The notes under the pieces: model-generated
Told to the model about the DNA's origin: nothing
The model's database searches: none
What the model saw: the letters and a program-made list of their open reading frames with translations, nothing else
From: Rhodobacteraceae bacterium WFHF2C18
GTDB taxonomy: Bacteria; Pseudomonadota; Alphaproteobacteria; Rhodobacterales; Rhodobacteraceae
DNA length: 64,000 bases
NCBI GenBank assembly: GCA_002166865.1
Contig: NHTQ01000003.1
Span: forward strand, 264,001-328,000
Reading direction: 5' to 3'
Part shown: positions 47,304 through 61,303 of the stretch, piece after piece
How positions within the stretch are numbered: the first letter of the stretch is position 1
Layout: each line of letters begins with the position of its first letter
Translations under genes and position numbers: made by a program

Positions 47304-48047
47304 ATGAGCGACAGGACCACCCATTTCGGATTTCAGGAAGTGCCCGAGGCCGAGAAGGCCGGGCGCGTGCGCGGGGTCTTCGGCTCGGTCGCGACGAAAT
47401 ACGACGTGATGAACGATGCCATGTCCTTCGGCATCCACCGCCTCTGGAAGGATGCCATGATGGACTGGCTGGCGCCGCGGCCCGGGCAGCATCTGCTGGA
47501 CGTGGCCGGCGGCACCGGTGACATCGCCTTCCGCTTCCTCGACCGGGCCGGGCGCGGGCACGCCACGGTGCTGGACCTCACCGCCGAAATGCTGGAGGCG
47601 GGCCGCCGCCGCGCCGAGGCCGCGGAACTCCAGGACAGCCTCGACTGGGTGGTGGGCGATGCCATGGCCCTGCCCTTCGAGGATGCCAGCTTCGACGTCT
47701 ATACCGTCAGCTTCGGCATCCGCAACGTCACCCGCCCCCAGGACGCGCTGGCCGAGGCCTACCGCGTGCTGCGCCCCGGCGGGCGGCTGATGGTGCTAGA
47801 GTTCAGCCAGGTCCCCAACGACCTGCTGCGCTGGGTCTACGATCTCTATTCCTTCCACATCATCCCGCGCATGGGGCAGGCGATCGCGGGCGACCGGGAC
47901 AGCTACCAGTATCTGGTCGAATCGATTCGCCGGTTCCCCGATCAGGAAAGCTTCCTGCAGATGATCCGCGACGCGGGCTTCGAGATGGCCAAGTACCGCA
48001 ACCTGTCCATGGGCATCGCCTGCCTGCACTCCGGCTGGAAGATCTGA
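47304..48047 (+). CDS. ubiE: Demethylmenaquinone/2-methoxy-6-polyprenyl-1,4-benzoquinol methylase
   Basis: C-methyltransferase of ubiquinone synthesis, 247 residues. Family motifs are [25 protein letters not shown] near residue 30, the SAM-binding [16 protein letters not shown] near 67, and [28 protein letters not shown] near 133. UbiE acts on the quinone head group in the membrane-associated Ubi complex. It lies four bases ahead of ubiB on the same strand, so both ubiquinone genes are cotranscribed. Confidence 0.95.
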   Translation: MSDRTTHFGFQEVPEAEKAGRVRGVFGSVATKYDVMNDAMSFGIHRLWKDAMMDWLAPRPGQHLLDVAGGTGDIAFRFLDRAGRGHATVLDLTAEMLEAGRRRAEAAELQDSLDWVVGDAMALPFEDASFDVYTVSFGIRNVTRPQDALAEAYRVLRPGGRLMVLEFSQVPNDLLRWVYDLYSFHIIPRMGQAIAGDRDSYQYLVESIRRFPDQESFLQMIRDAGFEMAKYRNLSMGIACLHSGWKI

Positions 48048-48051
48048 GCGG

Positions 48052-49584
48052 ATGCGCGGCCCCCATAACCTCCTGCGGCTGATCCGCACCGGCGCCACCC
48101 TCGAACGCACCGGCGCGATGCACGTCATCATGGATGCCTTCGACGCGCCGCCGCTGGTGCGCGGCACCATGCGCGCCCTGGCCTGGCCCTTCCAGTGGCT
48201 CGGCGACCGCGGCGACCCGGCCATGCCGCCGGCCACCCGCGCGCTCACCGCGCTCGGGCCGGCCTACATCAAGTTCGGGCAGATCCTGTCCACCCGGCCC
48301 GACGTGGTGGGCGAGGAACTGGCGGACCAGCTGCGCGTCCTTCAGGACAAGCTGCCGCCCTTCCCGGTCGAGAAGGCGCGCGAGAGCATCGAACACGAAC
48401 TGGACCGCGACCTTGATTCGATGTTCGCCGAATTCGGGGCGCCGGTCGCGGCCGCCTCCATCGCCCAGGTGCACAAGGCGCGCCTGCGCGAAACCGGCGA
48501 ACACGTGGCCGTCAAGGTGCTGCGCCCGGGAATCGAGGCCGCCTTCCGCCGCGACATCGACGCCTTCTATTTCGCCGCCCGCATGATCGAACTGTTGTCA
48601 CCGGCCTCCCGCCGCCTGCGGCCCACGGACGTGATCGCGCATTTCGAAAGTGTGGTGACAGGCGAACAGGACCTGCGGCTGGAGGCCGCCTCGGCCTCGG
48701 AATTCGCCGCCAACACCGCCGAGGATCCGGGCTTCGAACTGCCCGCGGTGAAATGGCCCTACTCGGCCCGCCGGGTCCTGACCATGGGCTGGGCCGAGGG
48801 CATCCCCCTGGGCGACAACGCCGCGCTGGACGCCGCCGGGCACGACCGCGCCGAACTGGGCCGCCGGGTCCTGCAGCTCTTCCTGTCCCACGCGCTGCGC
48901 GACGGCTATTTCCACGCCGACATGCACCAGGGCAACATGAAGGTCGCCCAGAACGGCGACATCCTGGTCTACGACTTCGGCATCATGGGCCATATCGACG
49001 AGTATACCCGCCGCGTCTACGCCGAGATCCTCTATGGTTTCATCAGCCGCGACTACTACCGCGTGGCCGAGGTCCACTTCGAGGCGGGCTATGTCCCGCC
49101 CGACCGCAACGTCCACGAATTCGCCCGCGCCCTGCGCGCCGTGGGCGAGCCCATCTTCGGCATGGACGCCAGCCATATCTCGATGGGCGCGCTTCTGAGC
49201 TACCTCTTCGAGGTGACAGAGCGGTTCGGCATGGAAACCCGGACGGAACTGATCCTGCTGCAACGCACCATGGTGGTGGTCGAGGGCGTCGCCCGCGGCC
49301 TCAGCCCGCAGATCAACATCTGGCAGGTCGCCCAACCCGTCGTCGAGGATTACATCCGGCAGAACATCGGCCCCCGCGGCGTGGTCAACGACCTGCAGAA
49401 GACGGCCGAGGTGCTGGCCCGATTCGGCCCGCGCCTGCCCGGCCTGGTCGAGGGCGCGCTGATCCGGCAGGCGCACAAGTCCGATTCCGCCGATCCCCCG
49501 CGCCGGGGGCGCTCCGCCCTCTGGGCGCTGGCCGGGGCGGCCGGCGGGGTGGCCGCGACCCTCCTGGCGGTGCTGCTGGCCTGA
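48052..49584 (+). CDS. ubiB: Ubiquinone biosynthesis protein UbiB (atypical kinase-like)
   Basis: A 510-residue ABC1/ADCK-type protein required for ubiquinone synthesis. It has the KxGQ motif in GPAYIKFGQILSTRPDVV near residue 75, the Ala-rich loop segment APVAAASIAQVHKARL near 132, VAVKVLRPGIE near 153, and HADMHQGNMKVAQNGDILVYDFGIMGHI near 285, which contains catalytic-loop and DFG-like residues. Two hydrophobic stretches near the C-terminus (ALWALAGAAGGVAATLLAVLL) anchor it. The 6-hydroxylase name in databases is misleading for this family. Confidence 0.94.
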   Translation: MRGPHNLLRLIRTGATLERTGAMHVIMDAFDAPPLVRGTMRALAWPFQWLGDRGDPAMPPATRALTALGPAYIKFGQILSTRPDVVGEELADQLRVLQDKLPPFPVEKARESIEHELDRDLDSMFAEFGAPVAAASIAQVHKARLRETGEHVAVKVLRPGIEAAFRRDIDAFYFAARMIELLSPASRRLRPTDVIAHFESVVTGEQDLRLEAASASEFAANTAEDPGFELPAVKWPYSARRVLTMGWAEGIPLGDNAALDAAGHDRAELGRRVLQLFLSHALRDGYFHADMHQGNMKVAQNGDILVYDFGIMGHIDEYTRRVYAEILYGFISRDYYRVAEVHFEAGYVPPDRNVHEFARALRAVGEPIFGMDASHISMGALLSYLFEVTERFGMETRTELILLQRTMVVVEGVARGLSPQINIWQVAQPVVEDYIRQNIGPRGVVNDLQKTAEVLARFGPRLPGLVEGALIRQAHKSDSADPPRRGRSALWALAGAAGGVAATLLAVLLA

Positions 49585-49598
49585 GCCGCTGCCCGGCT

Positions 49599-50264
49599 TC
49601 AGAAATCCAGATCGGCGTAATGCGGCGGCGGCGGGAAACCCGGCACCTGGTCGGCCAGGATCCCGCGGAAGGCCGGGCGCGACTTGGTCTTGGCGTACCA
49701 GTCCTTGACCGCCTCGCTGCGGTGCCAGTCCACATCGCTGATATAGTCCAGCGCCGACAGATGCGCCGCGGCCGCGAAATCGGCCAGGGTCATGGTGTCG
49801 CCGGCCAGCCAGCGGCGATGGTCCAGCAACCAGTGCATGTAATCCAGGTGATACTTGATCGCCTTGGCCCCCGCCTTGACGTTGGAACTGTCGGGGAACC
49901 CCTGTTTCATCACCTTCTTGTTCACCCGCTCGTACAAAAGCTTCGAGGTGACCTCGTCATGGAACTTGTCGTCGAACCAGGCGACCAGCCGGCGCACCTC
50001 GTAGCGCGCCTCGGCGCTCTTCGGCATCAGCGGCGGCTCGGGATGCTTTTCCTCGATGTATTCGCAGATGGCGCTGCTTTCGGCCATGGTCCGGTTGTCC
50101 AGCCGCAGCACCGGCACCTTGCCGGCCGGGTTGCGCCGCAGGAAATCGGGGTCGCGCTCCCAATAGCGCTCCTCGACCAGTTCGCACTCGATCTTCTTCT
50201 CGGCAAGGCTCAGGCGGACCTTGCGGCAGAAGGGCGACAGGGGAACGTGAAACAGCTTGGCCAT
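49599..50264 (-). CDS. Glutathione S-transferase family protein
   Basis: A 221-residue GST with a thioredoxin-like domain containing VPLSPFCRKVRLSLAEKKIECELVEE at the start (a CxxxV/S-type motif), NPAGKVPVLRLDNRTMAESSAICEYIEEK near residue 45, and an all-alpha domain after 85. The serine/cysteine positions fit a general GST rather than a stress-specific class; substrate unknown. It is convergent with ubiB and lies downstream of mtgA on the same strand. Confidence 0.87.
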   Translation of the reverse strand: MAKLFHVPLSPFCRKVRLSLAEKKIECELVEERYWERDPDFLRRNPAGKVPVLRLDNRTMAESSAICEYIEEKHPEPPLMPKSAEARYEVRRLVAWFDDKFHDEVTSKLLYERVNKKVMKQGFPDSSNVKAGAKAIKYHLDYMHWLLDHRRWLAGDTMTLADFAAAAHLSALDYISDVDWHRSEAVKDWYAKTKSRPAFRGILADQVPGFPPPPHYADLDF

Positions 50265-50318
50265 CGTGCAATCTATTCTCGTGGGGTGCTCCCTCCATGA
50301 ACCGAAAGCCCGGCGGTT

Positions 50319-51041
50319 TCAATCCTCCAGGCAGTCGGCCCGCCCGTCGCGGCGGATCGTGGCCGCCCCGTCCAGGATCGATGCCGCCCGCGTCCGCAGC
50401 CAGTCCGAGGGCGCGTCGGGTGCGCGCTCCTTCGGGGCCGGCAACGCCGCGGCCAGCCGCGCGGCCTGCGCCGGGGTCAGGTTCTCGGGGCCCACGCCGA
50501 AATAGTGCTCGGCCGCCGCCGCCACGCCGAAGACGCCCCGGTCGAACTCGGCCACGTTCAGGTAGACCTCGACGATCCGCCGCTTGGTCCAGAAGGCCTC
50601 CACCAGCGGCGTGATCAAGGCCTCCAGCGCCTTTCGCGGCCAGCTCCGCCCGTGCCAGAGGTAGACGTTCTTGACCACCTGCTGCGTCAGGGTCGAGGCG
50701 CCGCGGTCGCCCCCCTGCCGGATGGCGGTGCGGATCGCGCCCATGTCGAACCCCCAGTGACGGCAGAAATTGGCGTCCTCCGCGGCGACCAGCGCCCGCG
50801 CCATCACCGGCGCAACCGCATCCAGCGGCACCCAGCGGTGCACGATCCCGTCCCAGCGGCGGGCCTCCTGCCCCATGTAGAAGGTGGGCGGCGGATCGAC
50901 CACGCGATGCGCCAGCACCGTGCCCGCCACGATCAGCGCGGCGACGGCCAGCAGCCGCAGGACCCAGCGCCGCAACCAGCGCAGGGGCCGCCAGCGCCCG
51001 GTGGCCGGCGCCGCATCGCTTGATGTCCCGGTTCGCGTCAT
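50319..51041 (-). CDS. mtgA: Monofunctional biosynthetic peptidoglycan transglycosylase
   Basis: A 240-residue glycosyltransferase (GT51) that polymerises lipid II. It has a single N-terminal anchor helix (LRLLAVAALIVAGTVLA) and the GT51 motifs ALVAAEDANFCRHWGFDM (with catalytic Glu) and GASTLTQQVVKNVYLWHGRSWPRKALE, then KRRIVEVYLNVAEFDRGVFGVAAAA. There is no transpeptidase domain. It sits on the membrane facing the periplasm. It lies 60 bases downstream of the DUF1269-type gene. Confidence 0.94.
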   Translation of the reverse strand: MTRTGTSSDAAPATGRWRPLRWLRRWVLRLLAVAALIVAGTVLAHRVVDPPPTFYMGQEARRWDGIVHRWVPLDAVAPVMARALVAAEDANFCRHWGFDMGAIRTAIRQGGDRGASTLTQQVVKNVYLWHGRSWPRKALEALITPLVEAFWTKRRIVEVYLNVAEFDRGVFGVAAAAEHYFGVGPENLTPAQAARLAAALPAPKERAPDAPSDWLRTRAASILDGAATIRRDGRADCLED

Positions 51042-51101
51042 CCCGCCAGCTATAGCGCCGCCGCGCCGCGCGCAAAAGCCGCCAATGCGCCCCGGCGCGC
51101 C

Positions 51102-51602
51102 TTAACCGGGCTCACCGCCCTTCAACTGCATGGCCAGCCTTTCCTCTTCCTCCGCGTTCAGCGGGGATTGCAGCAGGTAGCCCTTCTCGGGAAAAGCGTC
51201 GATCACCTGCATGACCGCGTCGGTATCCATGTCCCGCACCCAAAGGCAAACCGCCGACCCGCCCGGTTTCAGCGTCTCGGCGATCCTTTTCAGGAAATCC
51301 GAATCCACGCCCGGATCGCGGAACTGGCCGGCCAGCGCGCCGGTGGCCGCGCCCACGGCCGCCCCCGCGATCGGCACCATGAAGGCCGCGCCCAGCACCA
51401 GCCCCCAGACCGCGCCGCCGGCGGTCTGGGCCGCCGGCACGTTGACGGGCCGGTGCATGTGCACGCCGCCCTCTTCGTCCCGTGTGACGACGGTGGTGTC
51501 CTGCGTCTCCAGCTTCTGCTGGCGCCGCAGCCAGCTCAACTGCCGATCCAGATCGAAGGCCGAGTCGCGGTCGTCGAAGGCGATGATGAGAAATTCGGAC
51601 AT
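51102..51602 (-). CDS. DUF1269 domain membrane protein
   Basis: A 166-residue protein: an N-terminal alpha/beta part (MSEFLIIAFDDRDSAFDLDRQLSWLRRQQKLET), a central glycine-rich hydrophobic stretch (GGAVWGLVLGAAFMVPIAGAAVGAATGALAG) and a C-terminal FLKRIAETLKPGGSAVCLWVRDMDTD segment. The layout is typical of DUF1269, whose molecular role is unknown; a membrane-associated stress function is a common assumption. It lies 87 bases downstream of gltB and is a shorter relative of the protein at 30207-30785. Confidence 0.82.
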   Translation of the reverse strand: MSEFLIIAFDDRDSAFDLDRQLSWLRRQQKLETQDTTVVTRDEEGGVHMHRPVNVPAAQTAGGAVWGLVLGAAFMVPIAGAAVGAATGALAGQFRDPGVDSDFLKRIAETLKPGGSAVCLWVRDMDTDAVMQVIDAFPEKGYLLQSPLNAEEEERLAMQLKGGEPG

Positions 51603-51689
51603 GTTCCAGTTCCCCGTTTGCGGGTAAACGCCCCGCAACCGCCGTGGTTCCGCCCCCGGGCGGCGGGCCCGCCCGGGGGCCCCGGCGCG

Positions 51690-56225
<4,536 letters not shown>

Positions 56226-56332
56226 CGTGCTTCACCCTTCCTTTACCCGGTGGGTCAGGGGCATTGCCCTATCCAAACCTCTTGCCATGGCCCCGCGGCC
56301 CATGTCGCGGGTCACGCCGTCGATCGCGGCAG

Positions 56333-56370
56333 CCGTACGATACACCCGTACGGCTCGTACGACCCGTACA
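56333..56370. repeat. Four CGTACG-type units between gltD and gltB
   Basis: CGTACG-ATACACC, CGTACGGCT, CGTACGACC and CGTACAGTT in a row: four near-identical CGTAC cores spaced 13, 9 and 9 bases. They lie about 110 bases upstream of the gltB ATG, inside the spacer between the two subunit genes. They could bind a regulator or simply be a local tandem expansion. Confidence 0.6.
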
Positions 56371-56374
56371 GTTC

Positions 56375-57808
56375 CTATTCGGCCGCAACCGCCCGCGCCG
56401 CGCCCAGATAATCCAGGATCGCGGCCGCCGAGTCCCGGCCGTCGCGGATGGCCCAGACCACCAGGCTCGCCCCGCGCACGATATCGCCCACGGCAAACAC
56501 GCCCTCCATCGAGGTCCGCCCACTCGTGAACTCCGCTTTCACCGTGCCCCAGCGGGTCACTTCCAGCTCCGCCTGCCCCCAAAGCGCCGGCAGGTCCTCC
56601 GGCTCGAAGCCCAAGGCCTTGATGACCATCTCGGCCGGCTCCTCGTGCTCGGCGCCCTCGATGGGTTCGGGGCTCTGCCGGCCGGTTGCATCGGGCGGGC
56701 CCAGGCGCATCTGCTGCACCACCACCCCCGTCACGGGATCGCCGGTGAAGCCTTTGGGCGCGCTAAGCCACTGGAACTCCACGCCTTCCTCCTCGGCATT
56801 GGCGACCTCTCGCTGGCTGCCGGGCATGTTGTCGCGGTCCCGCCGATACAGGCACTTGACCGATTTCGCGCCCTGCCGGATGGCCGTGCGCACGCAATCC
56901 ATCGCCGTGTCGCCACCGCCCACGACGACCACGCGCTTGCCCTCGGCGTTAAGTTCCCCGCTGTCGTATTCCGGCACGCTGTCCCCGAATCCCACGCGGT
57001 TCGACGCGGTCAGGTAATCGATCGCGCGCACGATCCCCTGCGCGCCGGCGCCGGGACCTTGCAGGTCGCGGCTCTTGTAGACGCCGGTGGCGATCAACAC
57101 GGCGTCGTGCTTTGCGCGGATATCCTCGAACGCGATATCCGTGCCCACGTCACAGTTCAGGACGAATTCGACACCGCCGTCCTCCAGCTGGGCCATGCGC
57201 TGCATGACCACATCCTTCTCCAGCTTGAACCCGGGGATGCCGTAGGTCATCAGCCCGCCGCCGCGGTCGTAGCGATCATAGACCGTGACCTGCACTCCCT
57301 CGCGGCGCAGCATGTCCGCGGCTGCCAGCCCCCCCGGCCCGGCGCCGATTATCCCAACGGAATCAGTGCGTTCATGGCTCGGTCGGATCGGCTGCACCCA
57401 GCCGCGCTCCCAGGCCGTGTCGGTGATGTACTTCTCCACCTGCCCGATCGTGACCGTGCCGTGGCCCGACTGCTCGATCACGCAGTTGCCCTCGCACAGC
57501 CGGTCCTGCGGGCAGATGCGGCCGCAGATCTCGGGGAAGGTATTGGTCGCCTGGCTGACCTCGTAGGCCTCCTGCAGCCGCCCCTCGGCGGTCAGGCGCA
57601 GCCAGTCGGGGATGTTGTTGTGCAGCGGGCAATGCGTCTGGCAATAGGGCACACCGCATTGGCTGCAGCGCCCGGACTGCTCGCGCGCCTTCTCGTCGGC
57701 ATACTCGGCGTAGATCTCGTTGAAGTCCCTGTTGCGCTCCTCCGCCGCCCGCTTCTCGGGCATGTCGCGCCCCACGGTCACGAATTTCAGCATCGCTTGC
57801 TTCGCCAC
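56375..57808 (-). CDS. gltD: Glutamate synthase small subunit
   Basis: The 477-residue electron-input subunit of glutamate synthase. The N-terminal region has the iron-sulfur cysteines CSQCGVPYCQTHCPLHNNIPDW near residues 47-68 and RICPQDRLCEGNCV near 95. Two nucleotide-binding folds follow: IIGAGPGGLAAADML (FAD) near 150 and VVVGGGDTAMDCVRTA (NADPH) near 290. The start is GTG 57808 with GGAGG seven bases upstream; an ATG five codons later is weaker. It is upstream of gltB on the same strand. Confidence 0.96.
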   Translation of the reverse strand: MAKQAMLKFVTVGRDMPEKRAAEERNRDFNEIYAEYADEKAREQSGRCSQCGVPYCQTHCPLHNNIPDWLRLTAEGRLQEAYEVSQATNTFPEICGRICPQDRLCEGNCVIEQSGHGTVTIGQVEKYITDTAWERGWVQPIRPSHERTDSVGIIGAGPGGLAAADMLRREGVQVTVYDRYDRGGGLMTYGIPGFKLEKDVVMQRMAQLEDGGVEFVLNCDVGTDIAFEDIRAKHDAVLIATGVYKSRDLQGPGAGAQGIVRAIDYLTASNRVGFGDSVPEYDSGELNAEGKRVVVVGGGDTAMDCVRTAIRQGAKSVKCLYRRDRDNMPGSQREVANAEEEGVEFQWLSAPKGFTGDPVTGVVVQQMRLGPPDATGRQSPEPIEGAEHEEPAEMVIKALGFEPEDLPALWGQAELEVTRWGTVKAEFTSGRTSMEGVFAVGDIVRGASLVVWAIRDGRDSAAAILDYLGAARAVAAE

Positions 57809-58028
57809 GTCGCAGCCTCCGGACTTTTTCAGTGCCGGATCGTTCTAAAGCAGGGCCGAAAGAAAATAAAGGCAGCATAGCTTACCTAATTGCAAAAAAT
57901 TCTGCGCGGTCCTATGCCTGAACCGTAAAGCGCCCGCATATTTAAGTATCAACCCGGACCTAAAAGAGACCTTTTTCCTGACTCACAATGGTTTATAGCT
58001 GGGCCGCGCCCCACGAGGAGCATTGTCC

Positions 58029-58832
58029 ATGCCGTTGTTTCATCTTTTTCTTGTTGCCGTCATTCAGGGCGTGACCGAATTTTTACCCGTGTCATCATCC
58101 GGCCACCTGATTCTCTTGCCGAATCTCTCCGGGCTGGAGGACCAAGGGCAAGCGATCGACGTCGCCGTTCATGTCGGGACGCTTCTGGCAGTCATCGTCT
58201 ATTTCTGGTCGGACGTGCGCGACGCGCTCGGCGGACTGCCGCGGCTTGCCACCGGGCGCCGCGACACGCCCGGGGCGCAACTGGCCTTCTTGTTGATCCT
58301 GTCGACGATTCCGGTGGTCGCTTTGGGCCTCGTCATCGAGTTGACCGGAACGGATCAGGCCATTCGATCCATGCGCGTCATCGGGTGGACGACCCTGGTG
58401 TTCGGCATCCTGCTGTACTGGAGCGATCAGCGCGGCGCCCGTCGGCTGCGGCACGAGGACTGGACCGTGAGGCATGCCCTGCAGATGGGACTGTGGCAGG
58501 CGCTGGCACTTATTCCCGGGACGTCGCGGTCCGGGATCACGATAACGGGCGCCCGGCTGTTGGGCTATGCCCGACACGACGCGGCCCAGCTGGCCATGTT
58601 GATGTCGATTCCCACGATCCTGGCCAGCGGGCTGCTGATGGGGGCCGAGGTGGCCGCCGCGGCCAACGTGCCGCTCATGCGGGACGGCGCCATCGCCGCG
58701 GTGCTGGCGTTCGCAGCTGCGCTTCTGGCGCTGAGTGTCATGATGCGCCTTCTCAACAGCGTGAGCTTCACGCCCTACGTCGTCTACCGCATCTTCCTGG
58801 GCCTGCTGCTTCTGGGCCTGGCCTACAGTTAA
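58029..58832 (+). CDS. uppP: Undecaprenyl-diphosphatase
   Basis: Inner-membrane phosphatase that recycles undecaprenyl pyrophosphate for cell-wall synthesis. The 267-residue protein has the two family motifs: [16 protein letters not shown] near residue 17 and [20 protein letters not shown] near 160. There are about eight helices. GAGGAG lies upstream; an alternative TTG start two codons earlier is possible. It shares the last bases TTAA with the convergent NDUFA9-like gene. The 220-base gap to gltD is AT-rich and probably holds both promoters. Confidence 0.95.
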   Translation: MPLFHLFLVAVIQGVTEFLPVSSSGHLILLPNLSGLEDQGQAIDVAVHVGTLLAVIVYFWSDVRDALGGLPRLATGRRDTPGAQLAFLLILSTIPVVALGLVIELTGTDQAIRSMRVIGWTTLVFGILLYWSDQRGARRLRHEDWTVRHALQMGLWQALALIPGTSRSGITITGARLLGYARHDAAQLAMLMSIPTILASGLLMGAEVAAAANVPLMRDGAIAAVLAFAAALLALSVMMRLLNSVSFTPYVVYRIFLGLLLLGLAYS

Positions 58833-59812
58833 TCCGTCCGCAGGTTCCGTGCCGATTCCTGGATGGCCGCGTATTGGCCGCCCGGCCGGAACCGCCAGAG
58901 GTAATCGGGCAAGACCGCCTCCGACGCCGTTGGCTCGATCCCGAGATCTGCGAAGGTCTTGTGCTTGCCGGAGACAACGTTGTCGACCTTCAAGGTCTTC
59001 ACCTGGTCCCGGGTGATCTGCGGGGGGAAAAGCCCCAGCGTAATCGTCTGAAGCGCCTCCATGACCGCGGCCATCACGGTGGCCATCCAGAAAGGGATAT
59101 TCATGATCAGCCGGCGGCGCCGGATGATCTGCAGCATTTCGCGCATGAGCTCCCGGAAGGTATTCACGTCCGGCCCCCCGAGCTCGTAAATGCCCGGTGC
59201 AGCCCTCCCTTCAACCCCCATCGCCGCGGCCTTCGCCACGTCGTCCACGTAGACCGTCTGGAACTTCGTGTCCGCGCCCACGATCGGAAGGACCGGGCCC
59301 CAGCGGCTCATCGAGGCGAAGCGGTTGAAGAATGCATCCTCGGGCCCGAAAATCACCGACGGGCGGAGAATGACGGCCTCGGGGAAGTGCTCGAGGATGC
59401 CCTGTTCGCCCTCGCCCTTCGTCCGGGCGTAATCGCTGTCAGAACCCGGATCGGCCCCGATCGCCGACAAGTGGACCAAGCGTGCGGCGCCTTCTTCGGC
59501 GGCGAGGCGGGCGATCCTCGTGGCGCCACTTTCCTGCACGGCGTCGAAGTTGTTCTTCCCCTTGCGATCGAACGTGCCCACGCAATTGACCACCGCGTCG
59601 GCGTCCGTCATCACCGCGCGGACGCTGGCGTCATCGCGGATGTTGCACAGAACCGGTGCGATCTGGCCGACCACCCCGTATGTCTTGACGTGCATGGCTT
59701 CGTTGGGATGCCGCACAGCCACGCGGATCCGCCAGCCCGCCTGCGCCAACCGCCGGGTGATGTATCGGCCGACGAATCCTGATCCGCCGTAGATGGTGAC
59801 GAGCTTCGACAT
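58829..59812 (-). CDS. NDUFA9-like NAD(P)-dependent epimerase-fold protein
   Basis: A 327-residue atypical short-chain dehydrogenase: Rossmann motif [23 protein letters not shown] at the start, VVNCVGTF near residue 75, [25 protein letters not shown] near 112 and [16 protein letters not shown] near 150. The same fold and motifs are found in mitochondrial complex I subunit NDUFA9, and bacterial forms are annotated as a complex I accessory family. Whether it binds the bacterial complex I is unknown. Convergent with uppP, overlapping by four bases. Confidence 0.86.
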   Translation of the reverse strand: MSKLVTIYGGSGFVGRYITRRLAQAGWRIRVAVRHPNEAMHVKTYGVVGQIAPVLCNIRDDASVRAVMTDADAVVNCVGTFDRKGKNNFDAVQESGATRIARLAAEEGAARLVHLSAIGADPGSDSDYARTKGEGEQGILEHFPEAVILRPSVIFGPEDAFFNRFASMSRWGPVLPIVGADTKFQTVYVDDVAKAAAMGVEGRAAPGIYELGGPDVNTFRELMREMLQIIRRRRLIMNIPFWMATVMAAVMEALQTITLGLFPPQITRDQVKTLKVDNVVSGKHKTFADLGIEPTASEAVLPDYLWRFRPGGQYAAIQESARNLRTD

Positions 59813-59911
59813 GCCTGGCCTCCGGGCTGTGCAGATTTCCCTTACTTCCTATAGCCCAGCAGGCCGCGCGACAAGGCGGTAGAGCGGATGCGGCCGCCGG
59901 AAAAAAGGCCG

Positions 59912-59940
59912 TTGACACCGCAGGTGGGGGCCATTACATG
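59912..59940 (+). promoter_or_regulatory. Promoter of the tRNA-Leu gene
   Basis: A consensus -35 box TTGACA at 59912-59917, a 17-base spacer, and a -10-like TACATG at 59935-59940, about 18 bases before the tRNA 5' end at 59958. It is the clearest sigma-70-type promoter in the window. Confidence 0.65.
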
Positions 59941-59957
59941 CCGCTCCTACGACACCA

Positions 59958-60044
59958 GCCCAGGTGGCGGAATTGGTAGACGCGCTAGCTTCAGGTGCTA
60001 GTGTCCGTATGGACGTGGTGGTTCGAGTCCACTCCTGGGCACCA
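59958..60044 (+). tRNA. tRNA-Leu (anticodon CAG)
   Basis: An 87-nucleotide tRNA with an encoded CCA. Acceptor arms GCCCAGG and CCTGGGC pair perfectly. The anticodon stem is CTAGC/GCTAG with loop TTCAGGT giving anticodon CAG, which reads CTG. A long variable arm (GTGTCCGTATGGACGTG) of the leucine type and TTCGAGTCC in the T-arm confirm the class. It stands just ahead of the ribonuclease D gene. Confidence 0.98.
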
Positions 60045-60069
60045 TCTCCTCCGGGATCAGGAGTAGATC

Positions 60070-60681
60070 GTGACGAACACCCTGTACAAAAGGGATATTC
60101 CGGCTGACTTGGCGCTTGGCCCCGTGGTTGCGATCGATTGCGAGACCATGGGCCTCAACCCGCACCGTGACCGTCTTTGCGTCGTTCAGATGTCGGGCGG
60201 GGACGGCAACGCGCATATCGTCCAGATCGAACAGGGCCAGACCGACGCCCCGAACCTGGCCGCGCTTCTGCAGGATCCGGCCGTGCTGAAGCTCTTTCAT
60301 TTCGGCCGTTTCGACATCGCCGCGATGTACAATGCCTTCGGCGCTCTGGCTGCCCCGGTTTATTGTACAAAGATCGCCAGCAAACTGGTCCGCACTTATA
60401 CCGATCGCCACGGGCTGAAGGTTCTGCTGCAGGAGATGCTGGGTATAGACGTCTCGAAGCAGCAGCAATCCTCCGACTGGGGGGCGCCGGAACTAACCGC
60501 GGCGCAATTGGACTATGCCGCCTCGGACGTGCTCTACCTGCACCGCCTGCGGGCCGCGTTGGACGCCATGCTTGCCCGCGAGGGGCGCAGCGACATGGCG
60601 CAGGCCTGTTTCGACTTCCTGCCGACACGCGCGCGGCTTGATCTTGCCGGCTGGCCCGAGATCGATATCTTCGCCCACTGA
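60070..60681 (+). CDS. rnd: Ribonuclease D (3'-5' exonuclease)
   Basis: A 203-residue DEDD exonuclease lacking the HRDC domains of E. coli RNase D. Catalytic motifs are AIDCETMGL near residue 22, HFGRFDIAAMYNA near 75 and DYAASDVLYLHRL near 154 (DEDDy type). It trims 3' ends of stable RNAs; the tRNA-Leu gene directly upstream fits that role but is not proof of coupling. GTG start with AGGAG six bases upstream. lptC follows two bases after its stop. Confidence 0.92.
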   Translation: MTNTLYKRDIPADLALGPVVAIDCETMGLNPHRDRLCVVQMSGGDGNAHIVQIEQGQTDAPNLAALLQDPAVLKLFHFGRFDIAAMYNAFGALAAPVYCTKIASKLVRTYTDRHGLKVLLQEMLGIDVSKQQQSSDWGAPELTAAQLDYAASDVLYLHRLRAALDAMLAREGRSDMAQACFDFLPTRARLDLAGWPEIDIFAH

Positions 60682-60683
60682 CC

Positions 60684-61298
60684 ATGGCCTGGGGCGACAA
60701 TTTCTATTCGCGGCTCGTGGCCTGGATGAAGATCCTCCTGCCGCTCGCCGCGCTCGGTTTGCTCTCCACGCTTTTCCTGATCTCCCGCACGATCGATCCC
60801 ACGGCTCCCATGCCGCTGACCGCGATCGATCTGGAACAGCGGGCGCAGGATCTCGGGGCGACGCGCCCGGCATTCGCCGGCGTTACCCGCGGCGGTGACG
60901 AGATCCGCCTGCAAGCCACCCGCGCCCGCCCCGATCCCGACAATCCCCGAACGCTTTTTGCCGAAGACATCCGGGCAGAGCTTCGCCTGACCGAAGGGAC
61001 GATCGTCGACATCGCCGCACGCTCCGCCACGGTTGATCAACGGCGTTCCAGCGCACGGCTGTTCGGCGAGGTCCGGCTGACCACGACCACGGGCTATGAC
61101 ATCACGACCGAAGCGCTCGAGGCCCGGTTCGACCAGCTGCGTGCCGAAACCCCGGGCGCCGTGAGGGGAACCGGGCCGGCCGGCGAATTGACAGCGGGGC
61201 GCATGATCCTGGAAGGCAATGACGAAGACGGCTCCGCACATTTGCTTTTCACCGATGGTGTCAAGCTGCTATACACCCCGAAAACCTCCGAGGATTAG
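60684..61298 (+). CDS. lptC: Lipopolysaccharide export protein LptC
   Basis: A 204-residue bitopic inner-membrane protein that passes LPS from LptBFG to LptA. One N-terminal helix (LLPLAALGLLSTLFLISRTI) is followed by a periplasmic beta-jellyroll domain: FAGVTRGGDEIRLQATRA, RTLFAEDIRAELRL, RSSARLFGEVRLTT and LFTDGVKLLY. The position ahead of lptA and lptB confirms the call, since LptC sequences diverge widely. Confidence 0.9.
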   Translation: MAWGDNFYSRLVAWMKILLPLAALGLLSTLFLISRTIDPTAPMPLTAIDLEQRAQDLGATRPAFAGVTRGGDEIRLQATRARPDPDNPRTLFAEDIRAELRLTEGTIVDIAARSATVDQRRSSARLFGEVRLTTTTGYDITTEALEARFDQLRAETPGAVRGTGPAGELTAGRMILEGNDEDGSAHLLFTDGVKLLYTPKTSED

Positions 61299-61303
61299 TA
61301 TCA

